Shown in pieces: positions 43,502 to 52,871 of a stretch of DNA of 64,000 bases. Both the position numbers and the translations under genes were made by a program. The stretch comes from Chlorogloeopsis sp. ULAP01. GTDB taxonomy: Bacteria; Cyanobacteriota; Cyanobacteriia; Cyanobacteriales; Nostocaceae. Positions within the stretch are counted from its first letter, which is position 1. Every line of letters begins with the position of its first letter. The notes below the pieces were generated by a model. It did not search any database and was not told the origin of the DNA. It saw only the letters and a list, made by a program, of their open reading frames with translations. The stretch spans positions 186,001 through 250,000 of the forward strand of contig NZ_JAUDRH010000005.1 in assembly GCF_030381805.1 (NCBI RefSeq), read 5' to 3'.

Positions 43502-43642
43502 ATGGCCCGGAGCGAGTTTCCATTAGTAGTAGCTCTCATCACAGGCTACATCTTCAATGTACCGTTTCCAACCCGATATCAACAGCTATCTTTAGAGGGT
43601 ATTCCGATCGCAATAACCGTACTTGTATTTTTTTTGTTCTAA
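43502..43642 (+). CDS. Putative 46-residue two-span membrane protein
   Basis: ATG at 43502 to TAA at 43640-43642. The product (start MARSEFPLVVALITGYIF, end IPIAITVLVFFLF) has two hydrophobic segments separated by a polar FPTRYQQLSLEG loop, the pattern of a real small membrane protein. No strong ribosome-binding site is visible, and the family is not recognised. It is divergent from DUF1517. Confidence 0.35.
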   Translation: MARSEFPLVVALITGYIFNVPFPTRYQQLSLEGIPIAITVLVFFLF

Positions 43643-44670
43643 AAGGGGACGCTTGAAGAGGACAAGGGGCAGGGGAGACAAGGAGCTGAGGGAGTAGAGA
43701 TCGGTAAGAATAAATTCTCCCCCATCTCCCATCTCTTCCTCTTCTCCCAACACCCAGTCACCAATCCCTAATCCCCAATAAAGTTGCCATTTTGGCAAGA
43801 CATTTTGTTTTGATTCAGCTATTGTGTTTATGACTAAAAAGAATACCTAATAAAAACTTTTCCGGTTATTCTCTCTTAAAGCTGTATGAGGTTAGTATGC
43901 AGCTATTTACTAAAGCGGGATTCTACAATTATTATTTTACAAAATTTAGTGGAGTTAGAAAAATAACTAGTATTGCTATATTTTTAGTTATCAAATTTAA
44001 ATGATTTAGCACAATTACAATTTTTGTATTTTATACAAATTATTTCATAATTCAAAATTACTCAAATATAAAATTACTTTGTAGTTCCTGCTATATAAAT
44101 TACTATGACAGCACTCAAATACTAATTCTTCAAAATTGTTAGTTAAATAATATTAAGAAACTAAAATGAATGCAAAAAAATATATATAAATATCAAAAAA
44201 TTATGTATAATTATTTACAATTTAATAAATGTGTAATTTTTGAAGATAAATTATAAAAAGTCTCGCAATTAGAACCAAATTGTACTTTATTGACTTTAAT
44301 AAACCTATTTGGAATTTTGACTTTTGATAGTCAATAAATAAAATATCTAGTTTTTTGAACTAAGTTATCTATGGCTATCCAAGTTTTTAATTGACATCGC
44401 TGTATGTGAATTAAAATATAAATTTACAAATTAGAATGAAAGATAAAAATTACTATGTCAATTTTCCCAAAAACAAAGTTGCTAAAGCTAGAAAATAGGA
44501 AATACTTTTTTATTAATTATTAGTATAAGTAAATTATATTGATACTTGACTATTAGAATAAATGTAATATTTTTCTTGTTATTTAACTAATTAAGTAGTG
44601 TTAAAGTCTTCTTTAAAAAAGAATAATTCCGGCTTTCCTACTATTTAGAAGTTTAATTATCTAATACCTA
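43643..44670. other. Long AT-rich intergenic region (~1 kb)
   Basis: No credible gene on either strand. The first part has a G+A/C+T-rich imperfect repeat tract (about 43650-43800). The rest is strongly AT-rich with many short oligo-A/T runs. The promoter of the glycosyltransferase gene at 44671 must lie in the last few hundred bases. Confidence 0.5.
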
Positions 44671-45903
44671 ATGAAACAGATTTACCAAAGGGTAGCAACA
44701 ATTAGAGATACAGTTGCATCTCCAGATATCTTAATCATGTCTCGTACTTTTTTACCAACAGAGGGCGGGAGTGAGGAATATATATACAATCGTTGTCTTC
44801 AAGAACGGGAAAAAGTAATTGTGCTTACGGCTAATTGTATAGGTGATAGAGCATTTGATCGAGCACAAGACTTTCCCATATATCGCTGGCAAATCCCTAC
44901 ATTTTGGTATGATGGTTTGAAGGGAATTTTTTTAACACCTTTGTTCAATTTTGTATGCAATTTTCTACTAGCAATTAAGCTCTATTTTCGTTATCACTAT
45001 CGCTATATAGAGTGGATCCAGGGTTGTGATTTTCTTTGTTTATTAGTTTTGAGTTATCTTTTACCGATTCGCTTTTTTATCTATCTAAACGAAAATGAAA
45101 TTTTGCGTGCTTTGCGTAACCCCATAGCACGATCACTGTTTGCATTTACTCTAAAACGTGCCGCAGGCATTATTTGTCACAGTTGTTTCACCCGTGATTT
45201 TGTTACCAAGCATTTTCAATTTAATACTCCTACCCATGTCATTCACCCGGTAGTCAGAAGGGAAAAATTTGACATTAAAAATTCCACAAGTATAGAGCAT
45301 TTACGCTTGCAGGTGCGAAACAGCTACAATATTCCTCAATCCTCTGTAGTAATCCTTTCTGTCGGAACACTTCACAAGCATCAAGGCAACAACTTAGTAA
45401 TTGACAATTTACCGCTACTGTTAACTTTGGGGCTAGATGTCCACTATATAATTTGTGGACAAGGCCCTTTTGAGCAAAAACTTCGCTCTCAGGTGCAGCA
45501 TTTGCGCTTAGATCGGTGGGTACATTTTGCCGGACACATATCTAATAGTAAGTTAGCTGGCTACTATGCAGCTTGTGACATTTTTGCTATGCTAACTTTA
45601 TTCGATCGCAAGGCTGCTAGTATTGAAAGCTTTAGTATTGCTCACCTAGAAGCTGGTTATTTTAGCAAGCCTGTAATCGCCTCTTGTTTTGGTACTGCAA
45701 TGGATGTTATCCGCCATGGAGAAAATGGCATACTAGTAAATCCTAATTCAGGCAACGAGATGTTGGCAGCATTTAGACAACTATGTGAGAACAAACAATT
45801 GCGCGAGAAACTAGGGCGCAGGGGAAAAGTCTTAGCCAACAAGAGAAGTTTGCATCGATGGCTTTACGTTCGTGAGGCTCGCTATTCTTGCTTATTGACT
45901 TAA
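44671..45903 (+). CDS. Glycosyltransferase family 4 protein
   Basis: A 410-residue GT-B enzyme. The N-terminal domain holds the acceptor-side motif FLPTEGGSEEYIYNRC. The C-terminal domain starts VVILSVGTLHKHQGNNLVID and carries the nucleotide-sugar motif IESFSIAHLEAGYFSKPVIAS (GPGTF-like E-x7-E region) followed by VIRHGENGILVNP. It is probably involved in surface polysaccharide or glycolipid synthesis; the donor and acceptor are unknown. It is a lone gene and its stop codon overlaps the convergent thiS gene by 4 bases. Confidence 0.85.
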   Translation: MKQIYQRVATIRDTVASPDILIMSRTFLPTEGGSEEYIYNRCLQEREKVIVLTANCIGDRAFDRAQDFPIYRWQIPTFWYDGLKGIFLTPLFNFVCNFLLAIKLYFRYHYRYIEWIQGCDFLCLLVLSYLLPIRFFIYLNENEILRALRNPIARSLFAFTLKRAAGIICHSCFTRDFVTKHFQFNTPTHVIHPVVRREKFDIKNSTSIEHLRLQVRNSYNIPQSSVVILSVGTLHKHQGNNLVIDNLPLLLTLGLDVHYIICGQGPFEQKLRSQVQHLRLDRWVHFAGHISNSKLAGYYAACDIFAMLTLFDRKAASIESFSIAHLEAGYFSKPVIASCFGTAMDVIRHGENGILVNPNSGNEMLAAFRQLCENKQLREKLGRRGKVLANKRSLHRWLYVREARYSCLLT

Positions 45904-46112
45904 CCACCACCAACAATGGTGACTATTTCCAAGCGATCGCCTGGCTGCACTTGAGTATTTTGCCAAAACTGACGATGAAGAATTTCACCGTTATACTCGA
46001 CTGCCACCAAACGAGGATTAAACCCCAACTGTTGAAGTAAATCGGGTAAAGAACTTTGAGAAGGGCAGCTATGAGTTTCCCCATTTACCTGAAGGGTAAT
46101 TTGATTAGACAT
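45900..46112 (-). CDS. thiS: Sulfur carrier protein ThiS
   Basis: A 70-residue ubiquitin-like protein ending in GGG (IVTIVGGG), the C-terminal Gly-Gly that is adenylated and thiocarboxylated to supply sulfur for the thiazole ring of thiamine. Start MSNQITLQVNGET; the core ELLQQLGFN-type segment reads DLLQQLGFNPRLVAVEYNGEI. The start overlaps the end of thiE by 8 bases, so the two are translationally coupled. Confidence 0.95.
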   Translation of the reverse strand: MSNQITLQVNGETHSCPSQSSLPDLLQQLGFNPRLVAVEYNGEILHRQFWQNTQVQPGDRLEIVTIVGGG

Positions 46113-47175
46113 AGGACTTTTCAGGAATTGGTTGAATGCGATTTAGCTGCGATAGAAAATATTGTGTTACCAAAGTAGGTTGTTCGGCTTGCATGATACT
46201 GCGTACCACTGCTACACGTTGCGCTCCAGCATCAATCACCTCATTGATGTTGTTTGGATCTATACCCCCAATGGCGAACCAAGGTATGGAACAATGTTTG
46301 GCAGCATAACTGACATATTCTAAACCAGCAGCTGGCTTGCCAATTTTTGTAGGAGTTTCATAAACTGGCCCTACACCAATATAATCCGCACCTTCGGTAA
46401 TTGCCCGTTGCATTTCATCCGCATTTGTGGTAGAACGACCAATCAAACGATGAGGCCCTAGTAACTGTCGGGCAATGGCAATGGGCATATCCTGTTGTCC
46501 CAAGTGTACCCCATCAGCATCTACTGCTAAAGCCAAATCTACCCTGTCATTAATGATGAACATTGCATGATAAGCATGGCATAACTGCCGCAATTTCTCA
46601 GCTAATGCAATCCGGGTACTATCATCAGCATTTTTATCGCGATACTGTACTAACGTTAGCCCACCTTTAAGGGCTGCTTCGACAGTTTCTAGTAAATTTT
46701 CTTTGGGGGAAGTGACAAGATACAAATGCGATCGCAACAGTAATTGATGCCGTTGATAACCCATTAAATCACTTTCTAGGGTATAAACCCGATATCGCAT
46801 TTGTTTAAAAGCTTTCCCCATATTTGGGCGGTAAAGCTTACCATATTCTTCTAGCACTCGCAAGGCTTCTTCCACTCGACAGAAGTTAGCTTGCAGCAGG
46901 GATTTTATGCCTGAGCGTTCCTCTTCTTGAGGATGGGTTAATTCAGTACCAGAATCCCCTGGTGTATCACGCGCCGCCCGCAATTGAGCTGTATGCCAGC
47001 TTGCTACCTCTTGCCGCATTCGCTTGCATTCCCCAGCTAGCTGGGAATTATTCAAGCCAAAGCGACACCATTCTTCAATAATTCGCAAGCCTTCCCGCAC
47101 CCGATCTAAGTTTGCATCCAAGATGCGGTAAACAACTTGTTGGATTTGCTCTCTTTGGCTGTATGGCTCGACCAT
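46105..47175 (-). CDS. thiE: Thiamine phosphate synthase, long cyanobacterial form
   Basis: ATG at 47175 (MVEPYSQREQIQQ) is preferred over the ORF start at 47223 and gives 356 residues. An N-terminal domain of about 130 residues (VYRILDANLDRVREGLRIIEEWCRFGL) characteristic of cyanobacterial ThiE precedes a TIM-barrel ThiE domain: GLTLVQYRDKNADD, IINDRVDLALAVDADGVHLGQQDMP, LIGRSTTN, IGVGPVYETPTKIGKPAAGLEYV and WFAIGGI. It joins the pyrimidine and thiazole moieties of thiamine. No TPP riboswitch is seen upstream. Confidence 0.95.
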   Translation of the reverse strand: MVEPYSQREQIQQVVYRILDANLDRVREGLRIIEEWCRFGLNNSQLAGECKRMRQEVASWHTAQLRAARDTPGDSGTELTHPQEEERSGIKSLLQANFCRVEEALRVLEEYGKLYRPNMGKAFKQMRYRVYTLESDLMGYQRHQLLLRSHLYLVTSPKENLLETVEAALKGGLTLVQYRDKNADDSTRIALAEKLRQLCHAYHAMFIINDRVDLALAVDADGVHLGQQDMPIAIARQLLGPHRLIGRSTTNADEMQRAITEGADYIGVGPVYETPTKIGKPAAGLEYVSYAAKHCSIPWFAIGGIDPNNINEVIDAGAQRVAVVRSIMQAEQPTLVTQYFLSQLNRIQPIPEKSYV

Positions 47176-47432
47176 TACAACAACCCCATTAGTGCTTTCA
47201 TCGTAACAGTCAGCCTGTTTCATATTCTCAATATTTTTTGCATATCTACGAATTTTTTACTAAGAATTTAAGATGAGGGATTGTAGAATGTTTCTACTCT
47301 CGCCCCTGGCACTTCATTAAAACACTTTGTATCAAAAATAGCTACCATTACGGTAATCAAGCAGTCTGATCGACATTTTTGCAAAAGAAAGAGTATAAAA
47401 AATGCTAGCTTTTTATAGGGAGTGCAGCAAAA

Positions 47433-49274
47433 GTGATTGACCTCCATTTTTTTTCTAAGTCTTGTTGGCAGGATACCCAATTAACACACAGATTTGCTCA
47501 AAAGCGCAAAAGATATTTTTGTGTTTTTGTCGCAATTCCTCACCTGTCTCGTTTTTCATTTTTATCTGTGCTTGTTGGTATGGGAGTAGGTAGTGCAGTT
47601 TTTCTGGGTAATTGCTTGGATCGTGCTGTTGCTCAGATACCGAAGACACCAGTGCAGATACACCCAAGTGAGAGTACAATTTCTCAGGTTAACGTGCTTT
47701 TTGTCAACCCAAGTGTCGGAGATGACAAACAAGGCAAGGTGAGTGAAAGCACTCCTTTGAAAACTATTACTCAGGCTTTGCGAATAGCTGCTCCTAATAC
47801 TACGATTAAGCTAGCCAAGGGAACTTATAGTTCCCAAACAGGAGAGGTGTTTCCTTTAATACTAAAGCCTGGTGTTACGCTTCAAGGAGATGCTAGCAGC
47901 AAAGGTCGCAATATTATTATCGCTGGTGGTGGTGACTATCTCAGTCGTAGTTTTGGCAGTAAAAATGTTGTGATTGTGGGAGCTAAGGAAGCGCAGTTAA
48001 TTGGAGTGACTATTACCAACTCCAACCCACGTGGTTATGGTTTATGGATTGAATCTAGCAATCTGACAGTAGCAGAGAATACCTTTACTGGCAGTACTCA
48101 AGATGGAGTTACCGTAACTGGTAACGGAAAACCAATTATTCGTCATAATTTGTTTTATCGTAACGGAGCCAACGGCATTACAATTACTGGCACCTCTGAT
48201 GCAGAAGTTCGCGAAAATGTTTTTCAGGAAACGGGTTTTGGGATTAATATTGCTCAAAAAGCTCAACCCTTAATTGTTGGTAATCAAATTCAAGACAACA
48301 GAAGTGGGATGATTGTACAAGCCGCTTCTCGCCCAATTATAAGGAAAAATATCATTCAGGGTAGTAAAGAAGATGGTTTAGTTGCGATCGCTCAAGCACA
48401 GCCAGATTTAGGTAGGCTTGCTGATGCTGGTGGCAACGAGTTTCGTAACAACAAACGTTATGACATTAACGCCAACGCCGCCAAGCAAACTATTCCTGCT
48501 TACGGCAATACATTAGTAAGCGATCGCATCGTTGGTAAGGTAGATACCAAAGGTACAACAGCACCCATCGCCCGTAACTTACAATCTCAACCTCAGCCAA
48601 CAGAAACTGCTATGGGTGTGCCACGGGCATTAACTGAGATGAGAGCGCTCAGAAGCGCAAATGTCAGGAATTCACAGCAACCTTCTGTAGTGTCTCGTCT
48701 GCGTGTTACACCATCCAAACTAAAGGAACCCACTTCCACAAAGACTGAAACATCTCCAATTCCAAGTACCTTGACGAGTAGACAAACAGTCAGGGGATGG
48801 CAGCAAACAGATGCATCTGGCAAATCACAGACGAATAACGTGCAGATTGCTAACAATGATGACAATGTCATAGAGTTTGTTGCACCTGCTGCCCAGTCAT
48901 TGCCAGTATTACAACCTGTACCTCCAGGCGAAGCAGCACTTTTGTCGGTTCCTTCTGCCAAGATTCCCTTTGGCAATACTACTAATATGCGAAAAGTGCC
49001 AGTACCTGGCGCTAGTGCTAAACCATCTCAAGTTAGAAGTTCATTGAGTGGGCAATCTCAAGCGGTAGGGCGTTACCGAGTTATGGCAGCAGTACAAACA
49101 CAAAAAGATCAGGAATTAGTGAGGTTTCTTGCTCCTGGTGCCTTTGCGACTTCTTGGCAAGGTAAAGCAGCTATGCAAGTGGGAGTCTTTAGCAGTCGCT
49201 CTAACGCTGAACAAATGCTGAAAATACTTAATGATAATGGGTTACAAGCGACGATGGAGTTAATTGGCAATTAG
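47433..49274 (+). CDS. DUF1565 beta-helix protein with C-terminal SPOR domain
   Basis: A 613-residue protein from a GTG start (47433); a start inside the first 50 residues is possible. A membrane/signal segment (FSFLSVLVGMGVGSAVFLG) ends near DRAVAQ. DUF1565 follows (LFVNPSVGDDKQGKVSE ... PLKTITQALRIA) with a right-handed parallel beta-helix (about 95-330, repeated NxF/NxI turns). A long disordered Ser/Thr/Pro linker leads to a SPOR-type domain at the end (MQVGVFSSRSNAEQMLKILN), which binds denuded septal peptidoglycan. It is probably a periplasmic or surface protein; a paralogue with SLH repeats is at 54897-56999. Confidence 0.85.
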   Translation: MIDLHFFSKSCWQDTQLTHRFAQKRKRYFCVFVAIPHLSRFSFLSVLVGMGVGSAVFLGNCLDRAVAQIPKTPVQIHPSESTISQVNVLFVNPSVGDDKQGKVSESTPLKTITQALRIAAPNTTIKLAKGTYSSQTGEVFPLILKPGVTLQGDASSKGRNIIIAGGGDYLSRSFGSKNVVIVGAKEAQLIGVTITNSNPRGYGLWIESSNLTVAENTFTGSTQDGVTVTGNGKPIIRHNLFYRNGANGITITGTSDAEVRENVFQETGFGINIAQKAQPLIVGNQIQDNRSGMIVQAASRPIIRKNIIQGSKEDGLVAIAQAQPDLGRLADAGGNEFRNNKRYDINANAAKQTIPAYGNTLVSDRIVGKVDTKGTTAPIARNLQSQPQPTETAMGVPRALTEMRALRSANVRNSQQPSVVSRLRVTPSKLKEPTSTKTETSPIPSTLTSRQTVRGWQQTDASGKSQTNNVQIANNDDNVIEFVAPAAQSLPVLQPVPPGEAALLSVPSAKIPFGNTTNMRKVPVPGASAKPSQVRSSLSGQSQAVGRYRVMAAVQTQKDQELVRFLAPGAFATSWQGKAAMQVGVFSSRSNAEQMLKILNDNGLQATMELIGN

Positions 49275-49620
49275 TTAATAGTTATTCATACATTATTGTT
49301 AACTTTTGACTGTTAACCATTAACAGTTTTTCGGATCTAATTTTTCATAAGCGATCGCTTGTTGATGTGGGGTATCAGGGGCGATCGCTTTTTTGAAGGG
49401 TAGTATAAAATTTCTTCAATAGATATATCTGATCGTTTTCCGCAAATGACGGGAAACAATCAATTAACTTGATACAGTTGTGCATCTTGCCATAATTACT
49501 TCTGCCCAAAACATTGCTTTGAGTTTTCAAAATCATAACTCTCAGCATTGTTAAGTCAGTTTTCTAGTGCTTCATTTTCACTTTCAGGCAACTGCCTAGC
49601 TGTACTCGCACTTCATTAAT
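49275..49620. other. Intergenic region with HIP1 sites and no gene
   Basis: Contains a TTAATAGTTA-type short repeat, paired GCGATCGC sites near 49351 and 49381 and no open frame of note. It carries the promoter of the YARHG gene. Confidence 0.5.
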
Positions 49621-50754
49621 ATGGACGACACTCTTAATAGCACTTGTAACAGCACTATCAATGCAAATCACTTTCAGGAGTTTCATGAACCTGATGCACA
49701 GCAGGAAGAACCTTTGATTATCTCTAGTCTACTTTCTCTAGATCTGGGAGAGGAAGATGGTGAGATTGTTGCTCTTCAAGCTCAAGAAACTCAAGAAAAT
49801 GCCCAAAATTCTGAACAACAAACACAACAGATATTAACTTTTGAACTGGAACTCAGCGATCTAGTTCCAGAACCAGTGACGCCAAAAAAAGATACCACTA
49901 GACACTACCTCCATGACAAACCCTTAAACCAGCAGAAATTACTAGATACCATTTCTTATATCTTCCTAGAAGAAGATAATCTGGAAGAAATTGATTCATA
50001 TACCAGAGAATCTCAAATTCCTCTGGAAAAACCCAAGTTCCAGTTCCGAAAACCAAGTTCTTCATCTGTTGGGGATGTAAGTTCTAAAGTAGGGTTAGCT
50101 TCTGTGATGTTTGTGGGGGGATTTGTTGCAGGAGGGGCTTGTTCCTGGGCTGTATTATCGAATCAAGAAGTTGCAGCCAAGGATAAGCCGCTCAATTCAG
50201 TACGGCAGCATCCTAAGTTTGCTCAAACCCAGAGTCAAGAAACTGAAGTCAAAAATAGTATCAGTAAACCAGAAGTCGCAATCCCAGAGCCAAGCTTTAG
50301 CCCTGCACAAACTAAAAAAACAGAAGTTAAAAATAAAACTAGTATACCCAAAGCCGCATCCCCAAAACCAAGCTCTACACCTGGAAATACTGCACAGCAA
50401 ACCGTATCAAAAGCGACTACTCAAACTCCCAAAAAACAAGACTCGCAACTTGCCAAGTCTAAGGTTTTAAACACTACAACTATACCCTTGTTTCAACAAC
50501 GGCTACTAACTTCAGCAGACTTAAAAGGGCGCAGTGCTTGGGAACTAACACTGATGCGTAACGAAATCTATGCGCGTCACGGGCGGATGTTTAAAGAGCC
50601 AAAGTTGCAGCGCTATTTTGAGAGTCAAAGTTGGTATCAAGCTCGCTATTCAGGCGATAAGTTTCCTGACTCCCTGCTTTCCAAAATTGAGCTAAAAAAC
50701 GCGATTATGATCCGTGAATATCAGCGTATTCATGGATTAATGATGAACCTGTAG
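49621..50754 (+). CDS. YARHG-domain membrane protein
   Basis: A 377-residue protein. The N-terminal about 150 residues are acidic and Gln-rich, likely cytoplasmic and disordered. One membrane span (about 157-180, SVMFVGGFVAGGACSWAVLS) is followed by a Lys/Pro/Ser-rich periplasmic linker with a repeated 'KTEVKN' pattern. The C-terminal YARHG domain (about 290-375) shows LLTSADLKGRSAWELTLMRN, EIYARHGRMF and WYQARY. YARHG domains are extracellular and of unknown function; binding to the cell wall is often assumed. Confidence 0.85.
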   Translation: MDDTLNSTCNSTINANHFQEFHEPDAQQEEPLIISSLLSLDLGEEDGEIVALQAQETQENAQNSEQQTQQILTFELELSDLVPEPVTPKKDTTRHYLHDKPLNQQKLLDTISYIFLEEDNLEEIDSYTRESQIPLEKPKFQFRKPSSSSVGDVSSKVGLASVMFVGGFVAGGACSWAVLSNQEVAAKDKPLNSVRQHPKFAQTQSQETEVKNSISKPEVAIPEPSFSPAQTKKTEVKNKTSIPKAASPKPSSTPGNTAQQTVSKATTQTPKKQDSQLAKSKVLNTTTIPLFQQRLLTSADLKGRSAWELTLMRNEIYARHGRMFKEPKLQRYFESQSWYQARYSGDKFPDSLLSKIELKNAIMIREYQRIHGLMMNL

Positions 50755-50777
50755 CTACTTTCATCTCTAACTTTTTT

Positions 50778-50822
50778 GAGCGATCGCTTTGAGTTTCTCG
50801 TTCAAAGATGCCAAGCGATCGC
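50778..50822. repeat. HIP1-flanked 45-bp repeat, copy 1
   Basis: GAGCGATCGCTTTGAGTTT ... CCAAGCGATCGC. It aligns with 54178-54223 in the same orientation with only a few differences. Read on the minus strand it encodes NEKLKAIAQ, the same peptide end as the protein at 54146-54865. Located just after the YARHG gene, it may double as a terminator because the two GCGATCGC sites can pair. Confidence 0.65.
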
Positions 50823-50997
50823 TTTTTGATGTCTCGACTTTGTCACTTTTTTATTCCAGGTTTGTCACCTTCTCAATCATAAAATTACAACAAAGTCTTG
50901 ATAAATTGCACATTCTCTGTGCTATTCCTTATTCTCTGTCTCCACGAATGAATTTAATTTTGCTCAACTACTCATCAAACATCTCTAGCTTTAGGCT

Positions 50998-51387
50998 ATG
51001 TCCCGTAAGCAAATTTTGCTGATCGATAGTGAAGCTTCTGTTCGAGAAGTCTTACAAGTGTGTTTGCGCGATCTCGGTGGTTGGGATGTATTTTCAGTTT
51101 TCTCTTGGCAAGAAGGGCTTAAAGTGTTAATGAAAAAACAGCCCGATGCTATTCTTCTAGATGTACCAACCCTAGACGTTGATAACTTATCGATTCTTCA
51201 ACAGTTTAGAGATCATCCCCTCACCCAATCTATTCCAATTTTGCTACTTAGTACCAGAGCTAGTTGGTTTCCACCTTTCCTGCTTCAAGAAATGGGTATA
51301 GCTGGAGCGATCGCACTTCCATTTAACCCCACGCTCCTACCAGAACAAGTTGCTAAACTGCTCAACTGGACATCAGACTCAGGTTAA
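50998..51387 (+). CDS. Stand-alone receiver-domain protein
   Basis: A 129-residue CheY-like receiver domain. The phospho-acceptor is Asp55 (LLDVPTLD) and the Ser/Thr switch is near 85-86. The acidic pair is reduced to Asp10-Ser-Glu12, and the conserved Lys of the K-P motif near the end is Leu (ALPFNP). These changes suggest altered or absent phosphotransfer, though phosphorylation at Asp55 is not excluded. It precedes a convergent histidine kinase gene, but pairing is unproven. Confidence 0.85.
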   Translation: MSRKQILLIDSEASVREVLQVCLRDLGGWDVFSVFSWQEGLKVLMKKQPDAILLDVPTLDVDNLSILQQFRDHPLTQSIPILLLSTRASWFPPFLLQEMGIAGAIALPFNPTLLPEQVAKLLNWTSDSG

Positions 51388-51445
51388 TCGTTCACCAAAC
51401 TCACATAGCTTGATTGAACTAATACGGAGAAGATAAAAAATGGAT

Positions 51446-52795
51446 TTAAGCAGTTTTAGTTCCAGCTAGTGGTAGGTAGACTCGAAAGCTACTGCCAACT
51501 CCGACTGTGCTTCTGACTTTAATTTGTCCGCTATGTCTATCTACGATGGATTTTGCGATCGCCAATCCTAATCCCAAACCATCTTCTTGTTTATGCCTTG
51601 CTTTATCAGATCGCCAAAAACGCTCAAAGATGAGTGGTATACTCTCTTGGGGAATACCAATACCAGTATCTTCTATATGTACAACAGCAAATCGTTTCTC
51701 AATTCTCAACATTAGAGCAATTCTTCCTCCTGCTGCTGTGTATTTAAAGGCATTCTCTAAAAGGTTTGAAAACAAACGACAGAGTTGATGAGCATCACCT
51801 GTAACAAAAATGCCAGTGGGTAAATGAGACTCAAAATAAATTTTCCTAATTTCAGCTTGAGGCTCAAAGCGTTCTACTAAATCCTCTAGCAGTTCATCTA
51901 AAGGGATAAGAGAATGATGAATACGAGAGTCTTTTTCCACTTTATCTAGCTTTGATAGCATAGACAAATCATCTACTAAACGTGTTAGCTGCTCGGTACA
52001 ACTGAGAATAACTGCTAGCTTTTTTGCCACTAGAGGAGTAAGTTGTTGTGATTGACTTTGCATCACTTCAGCAGCTATATTTATTGCCGTTAAAGGATTG
52101 CGTAGCTCGTGAACAACATCGGCATTGAAATGTTGTAACTGTTGAAAATTCTTCTTTAGAGGCTTAAACATAAACCAGAACAGGCTTACGGTACTGACGC
52201 CAGCAAAGATGATCAACACTAATTCAATTAATTCAAGTTCAGGTGATTTTGCTGTCAATGCCACTTGATAGGTGAGTTCGCTAGCGCGAATGTAGCCTTC
52301 TAGCTTCTCATTTTCCCGATCTGCTTGTTTGGTATATACAGCAATTGACACAGAACGAACATATTCATGTTGTTCTATTACTGGAGCATCTTTGTTCAAG
52401 CGTGAATAAAATAGGACTCTAGCTAAAGGAGCATTAGGGAAAGTATTTCCTTCACTTACCAGAAGTTTGCCCTTAGCATCAAACCATTCCAAACCTTGCC
52501 CTTCCTTGAAAGACTTACGCCAAGGCAGATCGTTAGCTTCTTCTACACCTTGCAATGCATTAATTTTAATTATCGTTAGAGAAGGAGCAGCACTCTGAGC
52601 TAAAGCCAACAGGCGAGCATTTAAATCGTGAACTGGCTCTAGGTAGGAATTTTGAGATTTAGCTATAGAGTATCTATAATTTTCTAAAGATAATACCCCC
52701 GATAGTGCTGAAATTGCCATCACCGAAAGCAGCACGAGTGTAAAGCGTCTATTTAGAGAAGGAAACAGAAAATTTCTGTGCAGAGATTCAAACAT
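51446..52795 (-). CDS. Sensor histidine kinase
   Basis: A 449-residue membrane kinase. Spans at about 19-37 and 188-210 flank a 150-residue periplasmic sensor. HisKA has His229 in VVHELRNPLT. The ATPase domain shows the N box (LLENAFKYTAAGG), G1 (HIEDTGIGIP), F box (FERFWRSDKARHKQEDG) and G2 (LGLGLAIAKSI). It lies 76 bases downstream of an OmpR-type regulator on the same strand, its likely partner. The signal is unknown. Confidence 0.93.
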   Translation of the reverse strand: MFESLHRNFLFPSLNRRFTLVLLSVMAISALSGVLSLENYRYSIAKSQNSYLEPVHDLNARLLALAQSAAPSLTIIKINALQGVEEANDLPWRKSFKEGQGLEWFDAKGKLLVSEGNTFPNAPLARVLFYSRLNKDAPVIEQHEYVRSVSIAVYTKQADRENEKLEGYIRASELTYQVALTAKSPELELIELVLIIFAGVSTVSLFWFMFKPLKKNFQQLQHFNADVVHELRNPLTAINIAAEVMQSQSQQLTPLVAKKLAVILSCTEQLTRLVDDLSMLSKLDKVEKDSRIHHSLIPLDELLEDLVERFEPQAEIRKIYFESHLPTGIFVTGDAHQLCRLFSNLLENAFKYTAAGGRIALMLRIEKRFAVVHIEDTGIGIPQESIPLIFERFWRSDKARHKQEDGLGLGLAIAKSIVDRHSGQIKVRSTVGVGSSFRVYLPLAGTKTA

Positions 52796-52871
52796 GAAAA
52801 CTTAGACAAAACGCTATATGCAAATCAATCGAGATACTGCTGTTGCCCAGATTTTTTCCTTGCATCCAATA

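Noticed and set aside
50789..51022. A 77-codon plus-strand frame after the YARHG gene
   Set aside because: It runs through the HIP1-flanked repeat and overlaps the start of the receiver-domain gene; composition is not protein-like.
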